Part shown: positions 7,079-9,974 of the stretch, piece after piece
How positions within the stretch are numbered: the first letter of the stretch is position 1
Layout of the letters: every line of letters begins with the position of its first letter
Notes under the pieces: model-generated
Database searches by the model: none
What the model was told of the DNA's origin: nothing
What the model saw: only the letters and a program-made list of their open reading frames with translations
Assembly: GCA_019247975.1 (NCBI GenBank)
Contig: JAFBAD010000019.1
Span: 1 to 9,974, forward strand
Source: Acidimicrobiia bacterium
GTDB taxonomy: Bacteria > Actinomycetota > Acidimicrobiia > Acidimicrobiales > Iamiaceae
Length of the DNA: 9,974 nucleotides
Direction of reading: 5' to 3'
Made by a program: the position numbers and the translations under genes

Positions 7079-7084
7079 TACAGT
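7079..7084 (+). promoter_or_regulatory. Putative -10 box for the isochorismatase-like gene (leaderless)
   Basis: TACAGT fits TANNNT and ends eight bases before the GTG at 7093, consistent with transcription starting at or near the start codon. The GGAGG at 7066-7070 is too far upstream of the GTG (22 bases) to be a ribosome binding site. Confidence 0.45.
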
Positions 7085-7092
7085 CCGCCTTC

Positions 7093-7716
7093 GTGCCCCT
7101 GGAGCTGCGCGCGCTCATCGCCCCCGCGACGACCGCGGTCGTCACCTCCGAGTTGCAGAACGGCGTGGTGGGTGACTCCTCGGTCCTGCCCGAACTGGCC
7201 GCCGCGGCCCGCGGGACGATCGCCAACACCGCCCGGTTGTGCATCGCGGCGCGCGCCGCAGGAGCGACGGTCATCCACTGCACCGCAGCGACCCGCGCCG
7301 ACCGCCGCGGCTCGAACAGCAACGCGCGGCTGTTCAACGCGGTCCGCAAGAGCGGCGTGCAGCTGCTGCCCGGCACGCCGGCGGTGGAGGTCGTCCCGGA
7401 GCTCGGTCCGGTCGAGGGCGACCTCGTCCTGAACCGCCTGCACGGCCTCGACCCGATGGCCGGTACCGACCTCGACCCGGTCCTGCGCAACCTCGGCGTG
7501 ACCACGCTCGTCGTCACCGGCGTGTCGGTGAACATCGCCATCACGAACCTGGTGATGGACGCGGTCAACCGCGGCTACCAAGCGGTGCTGCCGCGCGACG
7601 CGGTCAACGGCGTGCCGGCCGAGTACGCCGACGCGGTGATCGACAACACGCTCTCGCTGCTGGCCACGGTGACGACGACCGACGACGTGATCGCGGCGTG
7701 GAAGGTACGCGGGTGA
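7093..7716 (+). CDS. Isochorismatase-fold (cysteine hydrolase family) protein lacking the usual catalytic triad
   Basis: A 207-residue protein with the isochorismatase-like alpha/beta fold: the first strand and QN motif TAVVTSELQNG at 14-24, the GTDLDPVLRNLGVTTLVVTGVSVN block at about 124-147, and TNLVMDAVNRGYQAVLPRDAV at 151-171. Family enzymes use Asp, Lys and Cys. Here the Asp position holds Glu20, the Lys position Arg115 (LNRLHG), and the nucleophilic Cys position Ala149 (VNIAITNLVMDA). Cys50 and Cys63 exist but are not at the family site. So it probably does not hydrolyse amides or vinyl ethers by the known route, and may bind a ligand or use another mechanism. The frame is intact with no sign of decay. 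GTG at 7093 fits the -10 box upstream. It is divergent from the VOC gene with only 40 bases between starts. Stop at 7714, 46 bases before tetR. Confidence 0.87.
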   Translation: MPLELRALIAPATTAVVTSELQNGVVGDSSVLPELAAAARGTIANTARLCIAARAAGATVIHCTAATRADRRGSNSNARLFNAVRKSGVQLLPGTPAVEVVPELGPVEGDLVLNRLHGLDPMAGTDLDPVLRNLGVTTLVVTGVSVNIAITNLVMDAVNRGYQAVLPRDAVNGVPAEYADAVIDNTLSLLATVTTTDDVIAAWKVRG

Positions 7717-7733
7717 GCACGCACGGCGGACTG

Positions 7734-7748
7734 CTGACGGGTCGTCAG
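7734..7748 (+). promoter_or_regulatory. TetR-type operator, copy 2 (tetR promoter)
   Basis: CTGACGGGTCGTCAG, identical in all 15 bases to the minus-strand sequence at 6232-6246 and likewise followed by ATA. It sits in the spacer just before the tetR -10 box, 14 bases before the ATG, as expected for autorepression by the gene product. Confidence 0.82.
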
Positions 7749-7749
7749 A

Positions 7750-7755
7750 TATTGT
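7750..7755 (+). promoter_or_regulatory. Putative -10 box for a leaderless tetR transcript
   Basis: TATTGT fits TANNNT and ends seven bases before the ATG at 7763. It starts one base after the operator palindrome. No ribosome binding site is seen. Confidence 0.55.
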
Positions 7756-7762
7756 CCGCCGC

Positions 7763-8413
7763 ATGACCGACGCTCCGGCGCGGGCTTCCGACGGACGGAC
7801 CCCCGGCCGGAGAGGTCGAGCGACGCGGCAGCGACTCCTCGCCTGCACGCACGAGATGCTCCGCACGACCTCCTACCGCGACCTCAAGGTCGTGGACATC
7901 GCGCGCGAAGCGGGCACGTCGCCGGCGACCTTCTACCAGTACTTCCCCGACGTCGAGGCGGCGATCGTCGTGCTGGCCGAGGAGATGGCCAAGCAGGGCC
8001 GCAAGTTCGGTGAGCACGTGCGGTCGACGACGTGGAAGGGCCGGGTCGGTTACGCCGCATGCACCGAGCTGGCCGACGAGTTCATCACCTTCTGGGAGGA
8101 GCACCAGCCGGTGCTGCGGGTCGTCGACCTCGCGACCGAGGAAGGCGACGGGCGCTTCGCCAACGTGCGGGTGCACCTCCTCAACGACCTGTACAACGCG
8201 CTGGCCGAGGCGATCAGCGAGATGAAGGCGACGGGGCGGCACCCGAGCGACGTCGATCCGATGGCGACCGCAGGCGTGCTCGTGTCGATGCTCGCCCACG
8301 TCGCAGCGCACCGCTACGGCTTCGAGTTCTGGGGCGTGCGCACGAACGACTTGCGCACGACGATGGCCCGCATCATCTTCTGGGCCGTGACCGGGCAGAG
8401 GCCGCCGTCGTGA
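7763..8413 (+). CDS. TetR/AcrR family transcriptional regulator
   Basis: A 216-residue regulator. After a basic N-terminal tail (GRTPGRRGRATRQRLL, 11-26) comes a typical TetR DNA-binding domain at about 21-68, with the helix-turn-helix and recognition helix in VVDIAREAGTSPATFYQYF (43-61). The remainder (about 70-216) is a helical ligand-binding and dimerisation domain with aromatic residues near the end (HRYGFEFWGVR, 183-193). TetR proteins usually repress and release DNA on binding a small molecule, often an acyl-CoA or the substrate of the neighbouring pathway. The ATG is fixed by the -10 box seven bases upstream. The identical 15-base palindromes before this gene and before the amidohydrolase are its likely operators. 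It is the first gene of a unit with the LLM oxidoreductase (4-base overlap) and the SDR. Confidence 0.93.
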   Translation: MTDAPARASDGRTPGRRGRATRQRLLACTHEMLRTTSYRDLKVVDIAREAGTSPATFYQYFPDVEAAIVVLAEEMAKQGRKFGEHVRSTTWKGRVGYAACTELADEFITFWEEHQPVLRVVDLATEEGDGRFANVRVHLLNDLYNALAEAISEMKATGRHPSDVDPMATAGVLVSMLAHVAAHRYGFEFWGVRTNDLRTTMARIIFWAVTGQRPPS

Positions 8414-9345
8414 CGACGATCCTTCCTGAGGGCCGGCTCGTGTACGGCATGCAGCTGCCCATCCAGTCGCAGAGCACGATCTACGCCGAGCCGTGGGAGG
8501 CCGACGCGACCGCCGACGATCTCCGGCGCATCGCGCAGGCCGCCGACCGCGCCGGCTTCTTCTACATCGCGGTGTGCGACCACATCGCGATCCCCGAGGA
8601 CCGCGCCGTCACCATGGGCATCGCGTGGTGGGACACGATCGCCACGCTCGGCTGGCTGGCCGGCGTCACCGAGCAGGTCCACCTGCTGAGCCACGTCGCG
8701 GTCCTCCCGTACAAGCACCCGCTGCAGACCGCGAAGGCCTGGTCGACGCTCGACAACGTGTCGGGGGGCCGGGCGATCCTCGGCGTCGGCTCGGGCCACG
8801 TGGAGGGCGAGTTCGAGCTGCTCGGGCTCGACTTCGCCGATCGGGGTCGCCTGCTCGACGAGGCGATCGACGCGGTGCGGGCCGCGTTCGCCGACGAGTA
8901 CCCGGTGGCCGACGGGCCGCGCTGGCCGTTCGAGGGCTTCGGGCAGCGGCCGCGGCCGATCCAGCCCGGCGGCCCGCCCATCTGGGTCGGGGGTTCGTCG
9001 AAGCCGGCGCTGCGCCGCGCGGCCGAGCGGGGCGACGGCTGGCTGCCGCAGGGGCCGGTCACGCCCGAGGCCGTGGAGTTCATCCGCTCGCACCGGGCGT
9101 CGGTGCGCGGCGACGACCCGATCGACATCGGGGCCATCGCCGGGCCGATCTACGTCGGCGAGCCGACGTGGGACACCGGTCCGTGCATGACTGGACCGCC
9201 CGAGAAGCTGGCCCACGTGCTCCGGAAGTTCATGGCGCTCGGCGTCGGTCAGGTGCAGATACGGCCGCGCTCGCGCTCGGTCGACGAGATGGTCGAGCAG
9301 ATCGAGCGCTTCGGCGCCGAGGTCGGTCCCGCGCTCGCGGGCTGA
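8410..9345 (+). CDS. LLM-class (luciferase-like) oxidoreductase, probably F420-dependent
   Basis: A 311-residue TIM-barrel flavin or F420 enzyme. The N-terminal VYGMQLPIQSQ strand, the DDLRRIAQAADRAGFFYIAVCDH segment (36-58), the HVAVLPYKHPLQTAKAWSTLDNVSGGRAILGVGSGH block (about 95-130) and GGPPIWVGGSSKPALRRAAERGDGW (187-211) are the usual order of the family. In actinobacteria, members with this layout mostly use coenzyme F420 to reduce or oxidise C-C or C-O bonds, for example in steroid or terpenoid breakdown; FMN use cannot be excluded. GTG at 8410 overlaps the tetR stop (GTGA) and puts the first barrel strand about ten residues in. Open frame further upstream is the shadow of tetR. The SDR follows after 19 bases. 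Confidence 0.9.
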   Translation: MTTILPEGRLVYGMQLPIQSQSTIYAEPWEADATADDLRRIAQAADRAGFFYIAVCDHIAIPEDRAVTMGIAWWDTIATLGWLAGVTEQVHLLSHVAVLPYKHPLQTAKAWSTLDNVSGGRAILGVGSGHVEGEFELLGLDFADRGRLLDEAIDAVRAAFADEYPVADGPRWPFEGFGQRPRPIQPGGPPIWVGGSSKPALRRAAERGDGWLPQGPVTPEAVEFIRSHRASVRGDDPIDIGAIAGPIYVGEPTWDTGPCMTGPPEKLAHVLRKFMALGVGQVQIRPRSRSVDEMVEQIERFGAEVGPALAG

Positions 9346-9347
9346 CG

Positions 9348-9355
9348 AGGGAGGG
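9348..9355 (+). promoter_or_regulatory. Ribosome binding site of the SDR gene
   Basis: AGGGAGGG, containing GGAGG at 9350-9354, ends nine to ten bases before the GTG at 9365. It is the only good Shine-Dalgarno sequence at a gene start in the window, and it supports GTG over the two TTG codons that follow. Confidence 0.6.
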
Positions 9356-9364
9356 CACAGTTTC

Positions 9365-9974
9365 GTGTTGTTGGACGGCAAGGTCGCGGTGGTGTCGGGC
9401 ATCGGTCCGGGCATGGGTCGCGACATCTCCTTGGCGCTCGCGCAGCAGGGCGCGGACATCGTGCTCGGCGGGCGCACCGAGGCGAAGCTCGAAGCGGTCG
9501 CGAAGGAGGTCGAGGCGCTCGGACGGAACGCGCTGCCGGTCCGTTGCGACGTCGTCGACCCGGACGCGTGCTTCGAGCTCGCGGATCGCGCCGCAGCCGA
9601 GCTGGGTGGCATCGACATCCTCGTGAACAACGCCTTCCACGGCGGCGACGCGAAGTCGGTGCTCGAGGCCGACCTGCAGGCGTGGCGGGACGTCATCGAC
9701 ATCAACCTGTTCGGCGCGCTCCACATGACGCGGGCGATCGCTCCGCAGATGGAAGCGCGCGGCGGCGGCTACATCGTGATGATCAACACGATGTCGACCG
9801 AACGCATCCAGGCGAAGTTCGGCTCCTACACCGCATCGAAGAGCGCGCTGAAGGGCGTCACCCGGACGCTCGCCCGCGAGCTCGGACCGATGGGCATCCG
9901 GGTCAACGCGATCCACCCCGGCTACATCTGGGGTGACTCGGTCGAGTGGTACTTCAACTACCAGGCTGAGAAGC
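9365..9974 (+). CDS. Short-chain dehydrogenase/reductase (3' truncated by the window end)
   Basis: 203 residues are visible and the frame is open to the last base. It has the SDR Rossmann fold: the glycine-rich SGIGPGMG at 11-18 (the TGxxxGxG motif), CDVVD at 61-65, the NNA motif at 88-90, Asn114 (DINLFGAL), the active-site Tyr155-x-x-x-Lys159 (YTASK) and RVNAIHPG at 179-186. The position 13 residues before Tyr155, normally the catalytic Ser, is Thr142, with Ser144 two residues on. This is a small oddity that may or may not matter. The cofactor is probably NAD(P)(H): Arg37 after the second strand is compatible with NADP. It oxidises or reduces an alcohol/ketone or an acyl-CoA intermediate. 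Third gene of the tetR unit, 19 bases after the LLM gene with its own ribosome binding site. The C-terminal substrate loop is missing from the window. Confidence 0.92.
   Translation, partial: MLLDGKVAVVSGIGPGMGRDISLALAQQGADIVLGGRTEAKLEAVAKEVEALGRNALPVRCDVVDPDACFELADRAAAELGGIDILVNNAFHGGDAKSVLEADLQAWRDVIDINLFGALHMTRAIAPQMEARGGGYIVMINTMSTERIQAKFGSYTASKSALKGVTRTLARELGPMGIRVNAIHPGYIWGDSVEWYFNYQAEK

Noticed and set aside
5040..7175. A 711-codon open frame on the plus strand
   Set aside because: It runs antisense to the amidohydrolase and VOC genes, is Arg/Asp/Val-rich without recognisable motifs, and is explained by high GC at third codon positions. The minus-strand genes have clear family motifs.
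7053..7568. N-terminal extension of the VOC frame up to 7568
   Set aside because: The extra 172 codons are antisense to the isochorismatase-like gene and have no VOC features. A GTG with a well-placed -10 box lies just before the first VOC strand.
8032..8409. N-terminal extension of the LLM oxidoreductase inside tetR
   Set aside because: The frame within tetR is Arg/Gly-rich noise. The GTG overlapping the tetR stop gives a family-typical N-terminus.
9342..9347. CTGACG before the SDR gene as a third operator
   Set aside because: Only one half-site is present and it overlaps the LLM stop codon. No matching right arm follows.
8314..9726. A 470-codon open frame on the minus strand
   Set aside because: Crosses three plus-strand genes with clear motifs (TetR, LLM, SDR); typical antisense shadow.
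1..9974. CRISPR arrays, tRNA or rRNA genes, insertion sequences, attachment sites
   Set aside because: No regularly spaced repeats, no tRNA-like or rRNA sequence, no transposase or integrase motifs and no flanking direct repeats were seen.

Overview
The window is a 9,974-base piece of high-GC DNA with actinobacterial features: strong G/C bias at third codon positions, GTG and TTG starts, an F420-type luciferase-like oxidoreductase, and several genes whose start codon lies 6-7 bases after a TANNNT -10 box, as expected for leaderless transcripts. An acidimicrobial or other environmental actinomycete fits best, but no rRNA or marker gene is present to prove it. It is gene-dense. The longest gaps are 93 and 46 bases, and no tRNA, rRNA, CRISPR array, insertion sequence or integrase was seen.

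Left part (1-3584, plus strand): the 3' two thirds or less of an ABC exporter gene ends at 903 and is followed by a strong hairpin (916-950). Next comes a two-gene unit. The first gene is a beta-class DNA methyltransferase with an extra C-terminal domain (997-2532). It is joined by a TAGTG stop/start overlap to a 334-residue protein with a PD-(D/E)XK-like motif (2532-3536). I read this pair as a candidate restriction-modification (defence) system whose nuclease half belongs to no family I can name. A large imperfect palindrome (3536-3584) separates it from the convergent genes that follow. Its right half is written in the last ten codons of the minus-strand ligase gene.

Middle part (3552-7052, minus strand): a VOC/glyoxalase-fold protein (7052 to 6243), an ACMSD-type metal-dependent amidohydrolase (6218 to 5022) and an acyl-CoA synthetase (5015 to 3552). 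The amidohydrolase and ligase are six bases apart. They appear to have their own promoter and operator between the VOC gene and the amidohydrolase.

Right part (7093-9974, plus strand): an isochorismatase-fold protein that lacks the usual Asp-Lys-Cys triad and is divergent from the VOC gene. It is followed by a TetR regulator (7763-8413), an F420-type LLM oxidoreductase (8410-9345, four-base overlap) and a short-chain dehydrogenase cut off by the window end.

The clearest system-level signal is a 15-base palindrome, CTGACGGGTCGTCAG. It occurs twice, in the same orientation relative to the promoter, directly before the -10 box of the tetR gene and of the amidohydrolase gene. The simplest reading is one TetR regulon made of tetR-LLM-SDR and amidohydrolase-ligase, probably for catabolism of a carboxylic acid or ring compound via CoA thioesters. 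The substrate cannot be told from the sequence.
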